From NCBI GenBank assembly GCA_035574175.1, contig DATLZB010000015.1:1-64000 (forward strand): a stretch of 64,000 nucleotides of DNA, read 5' to 3'. This document shows, in pieces, positions 42,671 through 51,982 of the stretch (within the stretch, counting starts at the first letter, position 1; each line of letters begins with the position of its first letter). The position numbers were made by a program, and so were the translations under genes. The stretch is from DATLZB01 sp035574175. GTDB taxonomy: Bacteria > Pseudomonadota > Alphaproteobacteria > Rhizobiales > Hyphomicrobiaceae. The notes under the pieces are model-generated. The model did no database searches and had not been told where the DNA came from. It saw only the letters and a list, made by a program, of their open reading frames with translations.

Positions 42671-43660
42671 CTAACGGCGTGGGAGGCGATTGGAAAGGCG
42701 GTCGTTGAGCAGCAGGGCGGCGTTCGCTCTCAAGATCGTATCGCCTTCGCCCAGGGCCCGCAGACCTGAGACAAACCTCCGGCTCACGTCGGCCGAGCGG
42801 ATCTCCTGCGGGTAGTCGGTGCCGAACACGATCCGCGACGCCGGGATTTCAATCAGGGCGGTGCTCACGGCCTCGATGGAACCGAAGAAGCCGCCGCAGT
42901 CGAACACCATGTTGTGGCGGAGGTAGTGGTCGAAGGGTTGCTCCGGCTTGCGGCCGTGGCGCGGGTGGTCGGCGGTGCCCCAAAAATGCTTGTCCTCGAA
43001 ACCACGGATGCGCCCCAGCATGGAGGCGATGCCGCCCGAGAGATGCGACATCTGCACGAGAAGGTCGGGATGGCGATCGAAGACGCCCGAGCCGATCAGG
43101 CGGATCGTTGCCATGATCAGGGAGAACTCGCGGCCCACGGAGCGGGCCAGGTCGTAGGCATCGAACTGACGCGAGTCGTTGAGCTTGAGGGCGGGATGGA
43201 CGAACACGTAAAGGCGGCGCCGGGCCACTTCCGCCCAGAACGGGGCGAGCTCGGGCGTATCGAGGTAGAGCCCATCCTGCTCGGAGGCGATGGCGACTCC
43301 GGGAAAGCCCAGCTCCTCGGCGCAGCGGCCAAGCTCGGCCAGCGCGGCACGGCCGCCCAGAGGATTGACGTGGGCGAGGCCGATGAACCGGCCAGGATAG
43401 GCCTGCTCCGCCGCCTTTGCACGGTCGTTGCACAGGCGGGAGCGCTCGGCGTCGGCGGCCATACCGGCGGCACTCGAGAGCACGGCGACATCGATGCCGG
43501 CGGCATCCATCATGCGCACGTGCTCGTCGAGATCGAAGAGCAGGCGGTGCACGGTGTAGCTCGGGGCGCCGCTCTCATCATAGGTGAGGATCAGCCGCTC
43601 GCCGGGGTCCTCCCCGACGAGCTCACGGGGGGTGAAGTGATGGTGGAAGTCGACGATCAG
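42671..43660 (-). CDS. ACMSD-type amidohydrolase (probable decarboxylase/hydrolase) with apparent CTG start
   Basis: 329 aa if started at the CTG at 43660; the first standard start (GTG at 43552) would delete the metal-binding HxH motif. Upstream of the GTG the frame reads IVDFHHHFTPRELVGEDPGE, exactly the expected N-terminus of this metal-dependent superfamily. GAGGAG lies nine bases before the CTG and the preceding gene stops six bases earlier. Later motifs: FVHPALKLND (His), LVQMSHLSGG (His) and IVFGTDYPQE (Asp). Members decarboxylate or hydrolyse hydroxylated aromatic or semialdehyde acids. Confidence 0.85.
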   Translation of the reverse strand: MIVDFHHHFTPRELVGEDPGERLILTYDESGAPSYTVHRLLFDLDEHVRMMDAAGIDVAVLSSAAGMAADAERSRLCNDRAKAAEQAYPGRFIGLAHVNPLGGRAALAELGRCAEELGFPGVAIASEQDGLYLDTPELAPFWAEVARRRLYVFVHPALKLNDSRQFDAYDLARSVGREFSLIMATIRLIGSGVFDRHPDLLVQMSHLSGGIASMLGRIRGFEDKHFWGTADHPRHGRKPEQPFDHYLRHNMVFDCGGFFGSIEAVSTALIEIPASRIVFGTDYPQEIRSADVSRRFVSGLRALGEGDTILRANAALLLNDRLSNRLPRR

Positions 43661-43666
43661 GGTGCT

Positions 43667-44692
43667 TCACTCCTCGAGCTTGAGCTGTGCGGTCTCGATG
43701 ACGTCGCCCCAACGCTTACGCTCTGCAGCGATGAATGCCGCCATCTCGGCAGGGGTGTTGGCAACCGGCGTGGCGCCTTGGGCGAGGAACTTGCTCCGCA
43801 CCTCCTCGATTCTGAGCGCGGCGACTACATCCCTGTTGATCTTGGCGATGATGTCGTCGGGTGTGCCTGGCGGAGCTGCCATCCCGAACCAGGTGACGGA
43901 GACGAAATCGGGCAGTCCCGCCTCGATCATGGTGGGTACGCTCTCGAGGTAGGTGGAGCGTTCGGGTGTGCATACGGCGATGATCCTGAGCGCGCCGGCC
44001 TGATGGTGCGGCAGGGAGGAGGTCAGGTTGTCGAACATCAGGTGAATGTGGCCGCCGAGCAGATCCTTCATGGCCGGCGCGGTACCCCGATAGGGTACGT
44101 GGTTGAGCTTGACGCCGGCCATCGTCTCGAACAGCACGCCCGTCAGGTGCCCAGTGGAACCGATGCCCTGCGATCCGTAGGTGATGGTGCCGGGAGCGGC
44201 CTTGGCCTTGTCGATCAGTTCCTTGACGGTGGTCACGCCGAGTTTGGGATTGACGATCAGAACGTTGGGCGAAGAGCCCAGCACCGTGATCGGCTTGAAC
44301 TTCGTTGAGTCGTAGGTGAGCTTTTTGTACAGCGACTGGTTGATGGCGAGTGTGGTCGGCGGCGACGACAGCAGCGTGTGCCCGTCGGGAGGTGCGCGAT
44401 AGACGTACTCGGCGCCGATGTTGCCGGCAGCACCCGTCCTGTTCTCGATGACGACCGGGCGCTGCCAGGTTCTGCTCAGAACGTCGGCGACGATGCGGGG
44501 CAGGGTGTCGGCGGTGCCGCCGGCAGGATTGGGCACAACGATTTTGACGGTGGCGGAGGGGAAGCCGTCGGCAGCCGAGGCCCGCTCGGCGATGAGGAGG
44601 TGTCCGGCAAGGGCAATCGCCAGCGCCAGGTAGGCAACTCTCGATCGGCTCACCCACGCATTGCACATTCTCATCCCCATTCTCGGGCTCAT
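43667..44692 (-). CDS. Bug-family tripartite tricarboxylate transporter substrate-binding protein
   Basis: 341 aa periplasmic binding protein. Signal peptide about 1-41 with an ASA-type cleavage site, then VKIVVPNPAGGTADTLPRIV and ENRTGAAGNIGAEYVYRAP, followed by LNHVPYRGTAPAMKDLLGGH and MFDNLTSS, all Bug-family hallmarks. It would bind a carboxylate, possibly the pathway substrate. The membrane partners (TctA/TctB) are not in this window, as is common for Bug proteins. It overlaps the aldo/keto reductase gene by four bases. Confidence 0.92.
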   Translation of the reverse strand: MSPRMGMRMCNAWVSRSRVAYLALAIALAGHLLIAERASAADGFPSATVKIVVPNPAGGTADTLPRIVADVLSRTWQRPVVIENRTGAAGNIGAEYVYRAPPDGHTLLSSPPTTLAINQSLYKKLTYDSTKFKPITVLGSSPNVLIVNPKLGVTTVKELIDKAKAAPGTITYGSQGIGSTGHLTGVLFETMAGVKLNHVPYRGTAPAMKDLLGGHIHLMFDNLTSSLPHHQAGALRIIAVCTPERSTYLESVPTMIEAGLPDFVSVTWFGMAAPPGTPDDIIAKINRDVVAALRIEEVRSKFLAQGATPVANTPAEMAAFIAAERKRWGDVIETAQLKLEE

Positions 44693-45681
44693 ACGTTGAG
44701 TCGTGACATGTCCTTTTCGGGATAGCGCGTGCCGGCAGCGGCACCGTAGGGGCAGATGCGCTCGATGCGGGCGAGGTCGTCCGCATCGAGCACGAGGTCG
44801 AGGGCCTTCAGATTGTCCTCCAGGTGCGCGCGCGTCTTGGAGGAGGGGATGGGAATGATGTCCTTGCCCTGATGCAGCAGCCAGGCAAGCGCGAGGCAGG
44901 GCAGCGAGGCGCCCTTCTCGGCGGCGATCTCCTCGAGCTGTCGCACCAGCGCGACGTTCCTTGTCATGTTGTCGCCGCTGTAGCGGGGATGCTCGCGGCG
45001 CCGGTCGCCCGGCGGGATATCGTCAACGGAATGGAACTGACCAGAGAGGATGCCGCGCCCGAGCGGCGAGTAGGCCATGAAGCCCATGCCGTACTGGCGG
45101 ACGGCCTCGATATTGCCGAACGGCTCGGGATCGCGCGAGAAGAGCGAATACTCGATCTGCAGAGAGGCGATGGGATGGACGGTCCAAGCGCGGCGGATCG
45201 TCTCCGGCGAAGCTTCTGAAAGTGCGATGTAGCGCGTTTTGCCTTCCTTGACCATTTCCGCCATGGCGGCGACGGACTCCTCGATCGGTACGCGGCGGTC
45301 GACGCGCGACATGCAGAGCACGTCGAGATGGTCGGTCCCGAGCCGCTTCAGGCTTTCCTCGCAGACCTGCCGCAGGTACTCACGTCCGCCGCCGCCACGG
45401 TTGACCCCGTCGGCGGTCTTGCCTTTGGGCGAGCCGGTCTTGGAATGAATCACGACACTGTCGCGGCGACCCCTGATGGCCTTGCCGATCAGCTCCTGGT
45501 TGTGGCCTTCGCCGTAGCTATGGGAGGTGTCGAGGATATTGATGCCGCGGTCGAGCGCGCGGTGAATCGTGGCGATGCACTCCCCATCGTCCTGTTTGCC
45601 ATAGACGCCGGACATGCTCATGCAGCCAAGGCCAAGGCGTGAGACGCGATAGTCCGTAATGCCGAACTTGACGTACTCCAT
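44689..45681 (-). CDS. Aldo/keto reductase-family protein with substituted catalytic His
   Basis: 330 aa, AKR beta/alpha barrel. Catalytic Asp51 and Tyr56 are present (INILDTSHSYGEGH), as is Lys81 (IHSKTG). The His of the tetrad, usually in a Q-x-H-R-V-D context, is replaced: the segment reads VLCMSRVDRRVPIEE with Ser125. The NADPH-binding end is kept (IPIPSSKTRAHLEDNLKAL). Ordinary carbonyl reduction may be impaired. It is the first gene of the minus-strand catabolic operon, divergent from an MFS gene. Confidence 0.88.
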   Translation of the reverse strand: MEYVKFGITDYRVSRLGLGCMSMSGVYGKQDDGECIATIHRALDRGINILDTSHSYGEGHNQELIGKAIRGRRDSVVIHSKTGSPKGKTADGVNRGGGGREYLRQVCEESLKRLGTDHLDVLCMSRVDRRVPIEESVAAMAEMVKEGKTRYIALSEASPETIRRAWTVHPIASLQIEYSLFSRDPEPFGNIEAVRQYGMGFMAYSPLGRGILSGQFHSVDDIPPGDRRREHPRYSGDNMTRNVALVRQLEEIAAEKGASLPCLALAWLLHQGKDIIPIPSSKTRAHLEDNLKALDLVLDADDLARIERICPYGAAAGTRYPEKDMSRLNV

Positions 45682-45873
45682 GATGCTTTCTCCCCAAGCG
45701 CGTCCGGCAAGGCCGCCGCCCCTATCTACACACGGCTTCCGTCAGCGGGAAGGACCCTTGAGGGTAGCCTGGACGGCTGACTTGCCTCGGCGGTCGCAAG
45801 GCGGCATAGGGACGTGTCGCGCCGGCACCGGTGCGGCGAACACCGGCGCCCAAACAGGGGTCCCACCACAAGA

Positions 45874-47211
45874 ATGGACGAACGCGCCTCAGCGGCCGAT
45901 CCGTTGCCGATCCTTCGCATCTGGCGTCATCGCAACTATGCGCTGTTCGTCGCCGGGGTGACGCCGCATTTTACAACCTCATGGGTTCAGCGCGTCGGCG
46001 TCGGTTGGCTCGCCTGGGAACTCACCCACTCGACGGTGTGGCTGGGGGCGGTGGCAACCGCCGATCTTGCGCCGATCCTCGTGCTTGCCCCGTTCGCGGG
46101 CGCGGTGACAGACCGCATCGATCCACTGTGGCTGTCGCGCATCAGCCAGGTGTTTCTCGTCCTTCAGGCCGCGGTGCTGGCCGGTCTTTTTGCCGCCGGT
46201 CTCGTCACCATCGAACTGCTGCTGGCGCTGTCGCTGGCGACCGGCATCATTCAACCTTTCGCCCAGTCCTCGCGCATCAAGCTGCTGCCGGCGCTGGTTC
46301 CGCGTGAGGATTTTGCCGCGGCAGTCGCCTTGGATTCGGTGTGCTTTCACGGCTCACGCTTCGTCGGCCCGGCGATCGCTGCCCTGCTCATTCCGGCGGC
46401 CGGCGTCGGCGGAACGTTCGTCGCGCACGTGATCGGTGCGACGGTTTATATGGCGCTGCTGCTGGCGATCACGACGCCGGCGCCGGAGCAGCGCACCGAC
46501 CGTCACCACAACATCCTGCTCGAGGTGAAAGAGGGTCTCGCCTACGCGCGCGGCCATCCCGGCATTGCGCCGGTGTTCCTCATGCTGATCGTCGTGTCGC
46601 TGTTCCTGCGGCCGGTGCAGGACATGCTGCCGGGCTTTGCCGGAGACGTGTTCCGATCGGGCGCTGTGGGCCTCGCTTGGCTCACGTGCAGTATGGGCGC
46701 GGGCGCCATGATCGCCTCGGCAGCGGTGGCGACGCGCGGGCGCGTGCAAGGACTTACCCAAGCTCTCGTGCTCGGCTGCCTCGGATTAGCGGTGGCGGTG
46801 GCTGGCCTCGTGGCCACCGACAACTTGTGGGTCGGCGTGGTGTTTGCGGCTCTGTCAGGCTTCGCGCTCAACGGCATGTCGACCAGCATCCAGGTGCTGG
46901 TGCAGAGCGCGGTGAGCGAAGAGATGCGAGGGCGGGTCATGAGCCTCTATATCGTCATCTTCCGCGGCTCTCCGGCTGTCGGCGCGCTGGTCATGGGCCT
47001 CTTGGCCGAACAGCTCGGACTGCGCATTACGTTCGCAATTGCTGCAGCGCTGTGCCTTGCGACCTGGCTCGCCATGGCGCGGCGGCGGCATGCCATCGCA
47101 AATGCCCTGGAGGAAACGGGGACAGAGAGCCAGGCTGGCCCCGTTCACGTTCAGGATCGGACCCAAGGCTCAACGACGGCTCGGCCGAAGAAGGCAGCGC
47201 ATGAACCATAA
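45874..47211 (+). CDS. MFS transporter (MFS_3/EntS-like)
   Basis: 445 aa from the ATG at 45874. About eleven or twelve transmembrane helices. The MFS_3 features WRHRNYALFVAGVTPHFTTSWVQRVGVGW (in parts) and the loop FAGAVTDRIDPLWL are visible, and the second half has SVSEEMRGRVMSLY-like AVSEEMRGRVMSLYI. A basic 40-residue tail follows the last helix. Substrate unknown; it could export a pathway intermediate. It is divergent from the aldo/keto reductase operon. Confidence 0.88.
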   Translation: MDERASAADPLPILRIWRHRNYALFVAGVTPHFTTSWVQRVGVGWLAWELTHSTVWLGAVATADLAPILVLAPFAGAVTDRIDPLWLSRISQVFLVLQAAVLAGLFAAGLVTIELLLALSLATGIIQPFAQSSRIKLLPALVPREDFAAAVALDSVCFHGSRFVGPAIAALLIPAAGVGGTFVAHVIGATVYMALLLAITTPAPEQRTDRHHNILLEVKEGLAYARGHPGIAPVFLMLIVVSLFLRPVQDMLPGFAGDVFRSGAVGLAWLTCSMGAGAMIASAAVATRGRVQGLTQALVLGCLGLAVAVAGLVATDNLWVGVVFAALSGFALNGMSTSIQVLVQSAVSEEMRGRVMSLYIVIFRGSPAVGALVMGLLAEQLGLRITFAIAAALCLATWLAMARRRHAIANALEETGTESQAGPVHVQDRTQGSTTARPKKAAHEP

Positions 47212-47470
47212 GTGGGCTCGACGCGCCTGAGGAAGTGACCGCCCACCAGAAGATTGATTGCGGGTGCCGTCCGTACGCGGTGGTCTCGTCGCGTGCGCTC
47301 CTCGGTTCCTTCGGCGCCGCTGCGTTGTCCCCTGGTCGCCTTCGCTGACCATCGCCACTGGTCTGTCTGGAAACAAGCGAACAATCGCATCGAGTCCAGA
47401 AAAGAGTATATTTCCGAACCATTTATGTGTTAGGGCGCGGAACCGTGGGGGGCCAAAGGAGTGTCCTCAC

Positions 47471-48676
47471 ATGATGACACAGGAGCGGCAGCAGGCCGTG
47501 GTGGAACCCAACGCGACGGGGGACGCGGCCGACGTGACGCAACGTGCGCTGCAGCAGCGCATCCGTCAGCAGGAACTGCTGGCCGAGCTCGGAGTGATGT
47601 CGCTGCAAAGCCCGCCGCTGGAGCAGCTGCTCAAGCGGGCCGTGGAGATGACCGCCGAAGGACTACAGGCGGACTACGCAAAGGTCATGGAGTTCATACC
47701 CAAAGAAAACAAGTTTCTGGTCGTGGCCGGTGTCGGCTGGGGTCCCGATGTAATCGGCAAGGCGACCATCGGCGCCGACCTGGCATCGCCGGCGGGTTTC
47801 GCATTGCGCACAGGCAAACCGGTGATCTCAAACCACCTCGAGCACGAGCAGCGCTTTCGCACGCCCGAGTTGCTCGCGCGGCACGGTGTCCGTCGGGCCA
47901 TGAACGTGATACTGCAAGGAGACGGCGCACCCTACGGGGTGCTTGAGGTCGACAGCCGTTCTGAAGGAGAGTTCGTTCCGCACGATCTCGCCTTCCTGCA
48001 GGGAGCAGCTAACCTTCTCGGCATGGCAATCGAGCGCCAGAGGCACGAAAGCAGCCTGCGCGCGGCGCTCGAACGACAGCGTCTGCTGTTGAGAGAAATC
48101 AATCATCGGGTCAAGAACTCGCTCGGCCTGGTGTGCAGCATGCTCGCCATGCAGGCGCGGGCGAGCGACAACGGTGCGGTGAAGGCCAGCCTGGAGGAAG
48201 CCGCAAGCCGTGTCATCGCCATCGCCCGAGCTCATGAGCGGCTCTATCAGACGAGCGAGTTCGAGCGCCTCGACATCGGGACGTATCTCAAGGATATCTG
48301 CCAAGGCCTCGTCACGGAATGTTCGATCGAGGCCGTGGCCCCCAACGGGATCGAGGTATCGACGGATCGCGCCATATCCTTGGCCTTGATCATGGTCGAG
48401 CTGGTGACCAATGCAGCCAAGTACGCCTATCCGGGCGGCAGGGGCCGTATCTGGGTGACGGTTGCCGGCGGCAGGCACAAGCTCCTCCTTTCGGTCAAAG
48501 ACGAAGGAGTGGGCTTGCCTGACGGCTTCGATCTGCAAAAGGCTAAGGGCCTCGGCATGCGCATCGTGCAAACACTTGCAACTCAACTCGGTGCCGAAGT
48601 GGAGGCGCGGCGAGGCTTCAAAGGCGTCGAGTTCGTGGTGCGCGTGCCGATAGAACAGCCCGCCGGGCCGAGCTAA
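47471..48676 (+). CDS. GAF-domain sensor histidine kinase (HisKA_2 type)
   Basis: 401 aa, soluble. GAF domain about residues 35-188 (ELLAELGVMSLQSPPLEQLL, PAGFALRTGKPVISNHL). HisKA_2 phosphoacceptor helix REINHRVKNSLGLV with His212, and an HATPase domain with VELVTNAAKYAYPGG and DEGVGLPDGF, then KGLGMRIVQTL. This class often feeds alphaproteobacterial stress or light responses; no cognate regulator is adjacent. AAAGGAG lies about ten bases before the ATG. It converges with boxB, 32 bp apart. Confidence 0.92.
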   Translation: MMTQERQQAVVEPNATGDAADVTQRALQQRIRQQELLAELGVMSLQSPPLEQLLKRAVEMTAEGLQADYAKVMEFIPKENKFLVVAGVGWGPDVIGKATIGADLASPAGFALRTGKPVISNHLEHEQRFRTPELLARHGVRRAMNVILQGDGAPYGVLEVDSRSEGEFVPHDLAFLQGAANLLGMAIERQRHESSLRAALERQRLLLREINHRVKNSLGLVCSMLAMQARASDNGAVKASLEEAASRVIAIARAHERLYQTSEFERLDIGTYLKDICQGLVTECSIEAVAPNGIEVSTDRAISLALIMVELVTNAAKYAYPGGRGRIWVTVAGGRHKLLLSVKDEGVGLPDGFDLQKAKGLGMRIVQTLATQLGAEVEARRGFKGVEFVVRVPIEQPAGPS

Positions 48677-48708
48677 GCGGTCCGCTCCTGCGCGGGCGGC
48701 CGCCGGGT

Positions 48709-50157
48709 TCATGTGCCCTCGATCTTCACGTATTCGAAGTCGCCAGGCTTGTTGTCGATGCCGACCTTGGGCGGTGCGATCCAGCCTGCGAACTTGCCGG
48801 GCTCGATCACCGGCTGCATGAGGCTGGCGATGAAGTCACCGTCCGTCCCCGATGGGAGCCACTCGTCCTGCCGGCGGTTCCATGTCGCCTCATCGATCAG
48901 TTCGCCCTGCGGCGTCGCGTAAACGTCCTTGAACTCGCCGATACGGCGGTGGAAGGCGACGTGGGGCAGCTTGAAGGAAAAGTCGATCCCGGTTCTGGCA
49001 ATGATCTTGTTCCAGCGGTCGAGCCCCTTCTGGCAGTCGGTCGTGTAGTCATCCCGCAGGCGCATGTTGATGGCGGTCAGCGCCGGCTCTTCGACACGAC
49101 TGATCTTGCCGCCGACCAGCTTCAGCACCGGATACGTGGCGTTGTCGAGGCGATGGTCGTCGGCGATGCGGCTCTCGCGAAAGCGTCCCTTGATGCCGGC
49201 GCTGAAGGCGTTGGCAGCGTTGGTCGAGACCTCAGAGCCGAACAGGTCAAGCGAGAGGGAATAGTGGAGGTTGAGCTTCTTCTGGATGGTCGGCAGGTCG
49301 ATGACGCCGAGGGCACGCACTCTGGCAATGTCGTAGGGGTCGTCGACGCCGGCCGCCTTCATTGCCTCACAGGTGCGCTGCAGGATGCGCCCGATGCCGG
49401 TTTCGCCGACGAACATGTGGTGCGCTTCCTCGGTCAGCATGAACCGGCAGGTGCGCGAAAGCGGATCGAAGCCCGACTGGGCAAGGCTTTCGAGTTGCAT
49501 CTTGCCGTCGCGGTCGGTGAAGAAGGTGAACATGAAGAAGGAGAGCCAGTCGGGCGTCGCCTCGTTGAAGGCGCCGAGCATGCGCGGCTTGTCGGCGTCG
49601 CCCGAGCGGCGCTGCAACAGCTCTTCGGCCTCTTCGCGCCCGTCGCGGCCGAAGTACTTGTGCAGCAGGTAAACCATGGCCCACAGATGGCGACCTTCCT
49701 CGACGTTGACCTGGAACAGGTTGCGCATGTCGTAGAGCGAGGGCGCGGTCTTGCCGAGAAAGCGCTGCTGTTCGACCGAGGCCGGCTCGGTATCGCCCTG
49801 GATCACGATGAGGCGGCGCAGCATGGCACGATATTCGCCCGGTACCTCCTGCCAAGCGGGCTCACCGTAATGAATACCGAAGGGGATCCTGCGGCCTTCC
49901 TCCTGGGGGGCGAGGAGAATGCCCCAGCGGTAGTCGGGCATTCTCACATAATCGAACTTGGCCCAGCCCTTGGGATCGACCGAGACAGCGGTCCTCAGAT
50001 AAACAAGGGACTGCTGAAAACCGGCGGGGCCCATGTCGTGCCACCAGCCGAGGAAGCCCGGATGCCAGCCTTCAAGCGCGCGCAGCACCTGACGGTCGCT
50101 CGTCAGGTTGACGTTGTTCGGGATCTTGGTCGAATAATCGACGTTGCCGATCATCAT
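48709..50157 (-). CDS. boxB: Benzoyl-CoA 2,3-epoxidase oxygenase subunit
   Basis: 482 aa. It begins IGNVDYSTKIPNNVNLTSDRQ, typical of BoxB. Di-iron ligands are visible in NVEEGRHLWAMVYLL (Glu/His) and LTEEAHHMFVGETG (Glu/His). BoxB with a reductase (BoxA) inserts oxygen into benzoyl-CoA to give the 2,3-epoxide, the key step of aerobic CoA-dependent benzoate degradation. boxC lies 103 bp upstream on the same strand. No boxA is found in the window. Confidence 0.95.
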   Translation of the reverse strand: MMIGNVDYSTKIPNNVNLTSDRQVLRALEGWHPGFLGWWHDMGPAGFQQSLVYLRTAVSVDPKGWAKFDYVRMPDYRWGILLAPQEEGRRIPFGIHYGEPAWQEVPGEYRAMLRRLIVIQGDTEPASVEQQRFLGKTAPSLYDMRNLFQVNVEEGRHLWAMVYLLHKYFGRDGREEAEELLQRRSGDADKPRMLGAFNEATPDWLSFFMFTFFTDRDGKMQLESLAQSGFDPLSRTCRFMLTEEAHHMFVGETGIGRILQRTCEAMKAAGVDDPYDIARVRALGVIDLPTIQKKLNLHYSLSLDLFGSEVSTNAANAFSAGIKGRFRESRIADDHRLDNATYPVLKLVGGKISRVEEPALTAINMRLRDDYTTDCQKGLDRWNKIIARTGIDFSFKLPHVAFHRRIGEFKDVYATPQGELIDEATWNRRQDEWLPSGTDGDFIASLMQPVIEPGKFAGWIAPPKVGIDNKPGDFEYVKIEGT

Positions 50158-50260
50158 CCACTCCTGGACACGGCTGTTGGCGGGGCCGGCGCACGAGGTC
50201 TACCTTAAAGCTTCATCTTGACAATACCCTACGCTGACTTTCAAGAAAGACCGAGCCGCT

Positions 50261-51949
50261 TTACACGCGACGGTGATCAAAGGCGGGTCGTTGACCGGTG
50301 CCGTAGCGCTTCAGCGCGCCTTCTTCGCCGACCGCGTTCGGGCGCTGGAAGATCCAGTTCTGCCAGGCGCTGAGGCGGGCGAAAATCTTTGATTCCATGG
50401 TTTCCGGCCCGGCAAAGCGCAGGTTTGCCTCAAGACCGGTGAGCGCATCGGGCGAAAAGCTCGCGCGTTCTTCCAAGAAGACGCGCACTTCGTCCTCCCA
50501 ATCGATGTCGTCGCGGGCGAAGGTGATCAGGCCGAGCCGCTCGGCAGCCTGCGCGTCGAGCGGCTTGCCGAGTTCGGATTGTAACCTTGCTACCGCTGCG
50601 GGCTCGGCGAGGAAGCGGCTCGCCAGCCGCGACAGTCCGTTCGACATGGGATAGGCGCCAAAGTTGGCCTTGCTCAGCGCGATGACGGCCGGCGGCCGAT
50701 TTTCGCCTTCCCGGTTGCCGAGGAGCATGTAGGAGCGATCAGAGGCAAAGGCGAGTTCGGCGAGCGTTCCCGCGAAGCACGAGCCCGGCTCGATCAGCGC
50801 AGCGAGCGAGCGGGAGGTGAGATCGATGCGTTTAAGGACGCGCTTCCAGAGCGCCCTCACCTCGCGGGCGAACCAATGCTCGGAGTTGGCCTCAAGAAGG
50901 TCATTGTGGGCGAGCACGGCATCTGCGTCACCCGCCGACTTAAAGACGATCACCGCCGTCTCAGGTTCGTTGAAGCGGATGTCGAGGATGGCATCGTCGA
51001 GTTCGCGTGCCGCTCGCAAGGGCCAAAACGCAGCGCCTTGAGCGACCATCTCCTCGGCGCTGGGCGGCGGCGCCCGGTCGGGACCGCGCACGGTGATGGT
51101 GGCGAGACGCTGCGCCCGTGCAAAGGCAACCGAGATCGTGCTGTACTCCCTTGCGCCGAGCGAGACCTTGCGCTGCAAGGGAGCAAGTTTGATGCCGCCG
51201 GCCGCTCTGTACCCGCTCAACGTTCCAGCAACCTCCTTGGCCCGCTCGGCGGCCACTTCGTCGAGCTTCGAGGCCGGCGCCACCTCGTCAACCAACCCCC
51301 ATTCAACTGCGCGGGCGCCCTTGATGCCTTCCTCCATCGTGCAGAACACGTCGGCGTGGTCGCGCCGAACCCTGCGCTTGTCGGTGAGCCGGGTCAATCC
51401 GCCGGTACCAGGGAGCACCGCCAGCAGCGGCAGCTCGGGCAGCGATACTGCGGTGCGGCCGTCATCAATTAGGATGATGCGGTCGGCGGCAAGTGCCAAC
51501 TCGAACCCCCCGCCCGCCGCGGTGCCGTTGATGACGCAGATGGTCTTGAGATCGGAGACTGCGCTCGCATCCTCGATGGCATTGCGCGTCTCGTTGGTGA
51601 ACTTGCAGAAGTTCACCTTGTGGGCGTGGCCGGCACCGGCAAGCATGCGAATGTTAGCGCCGGCACAGAACACACGCGGCTTGGCCGAGCGCAGGAGCAC
51701 GACGCGCACTGCAGGGTGTTCGAAGCGAAGCCGCTGGTAGGCGTCGGCCAGCTCAATGTCGACGCCAAGATCGTATGAATTGAGTTTGAGGTCGTAGCCG
51801 TCGAAAAGCGCGCCCTTCTCGTCAACGTCCATCCAGAGGGTTGCGATCTCACCGTCAACGGCGAGCCTCCAATGCCGGTAGCGCGCGGGCTCCGTCTCGA
51901 AGTCGATGCGGCCCGATCCACCCACTGATTTGCGCTCGGCGTCGGCCAT
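50261..51949 (-). CDS. boxC: Benzoyl-CoA-dihydrodiol lyase (2,3-epoxybenzoyl-CoA dihydrolase)
   Basis: 562 aa. Crotonase-superfamily enzyme: IDFETEPARYRHWRLAVDG entry, WMDVDEKGALFDGYDLKLNSYDLGVDIEL (in parts), oxyanion segments AKPRVFCAGANIRMLAG and NGTAAGGGFELAL, with a second crotonase-like half. BoxC opens the 2,3-epoxide ring of benzoyl-CoA, releasing formate. It precedes boxB in the same orientation, with a downstream partner for formate not seen here. Confidence 0.95.
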   Translation of the reverse strand: MADAERKSVGGSGRIDFETEPARYRHWRLAVDGEIATLWMDVDEKGALFDGYDLKLNSYDLGVDIELADAYQRLRFEHPAVRVVLLRSAKPRVFCAGANIRMLAGAGHAHKVNFCKFTNETRNAIEDASAVSDLKTICVINGTAAGGGFELALAADRIILIDDGRTAVSLPELPLLAVLPGTGGLTRLTDKRRVRRDHADVFCTMEEGIKGARAVEWGLVDEVAPASKLDEVAAERAKEVAGTLSGYRAAGGIKLAPLQRKVSLGAREYSTISVAFARAQRLATITVRGPDRAPPPSAEEMVAQGAAFWPLRAARELDDAILDIRFNEPETAVIVFKSAGDADAVLAHNDLLEANSEHWFAREVRALWKRVLKRIDLTSRSLAALIEPGSCFAGTLAELAFASDRSYMLLGNREGENRPPAVIALSKANFGAYPMSNGLSRLASRFLAEPAAVARLQSELGKPLDAQAAERLGLITFARDDIDWEDEVRVFLEERASFSPDALTGLEANLRFAGPETMESKIFARLSAWQNWIFQRPNAVGEEGALKRYGTGQRPAFDHRRV

Positions 51950-51982
51950 CGGAGTGCTCCCTGCTCGGCTGTCTGCGCCGTT

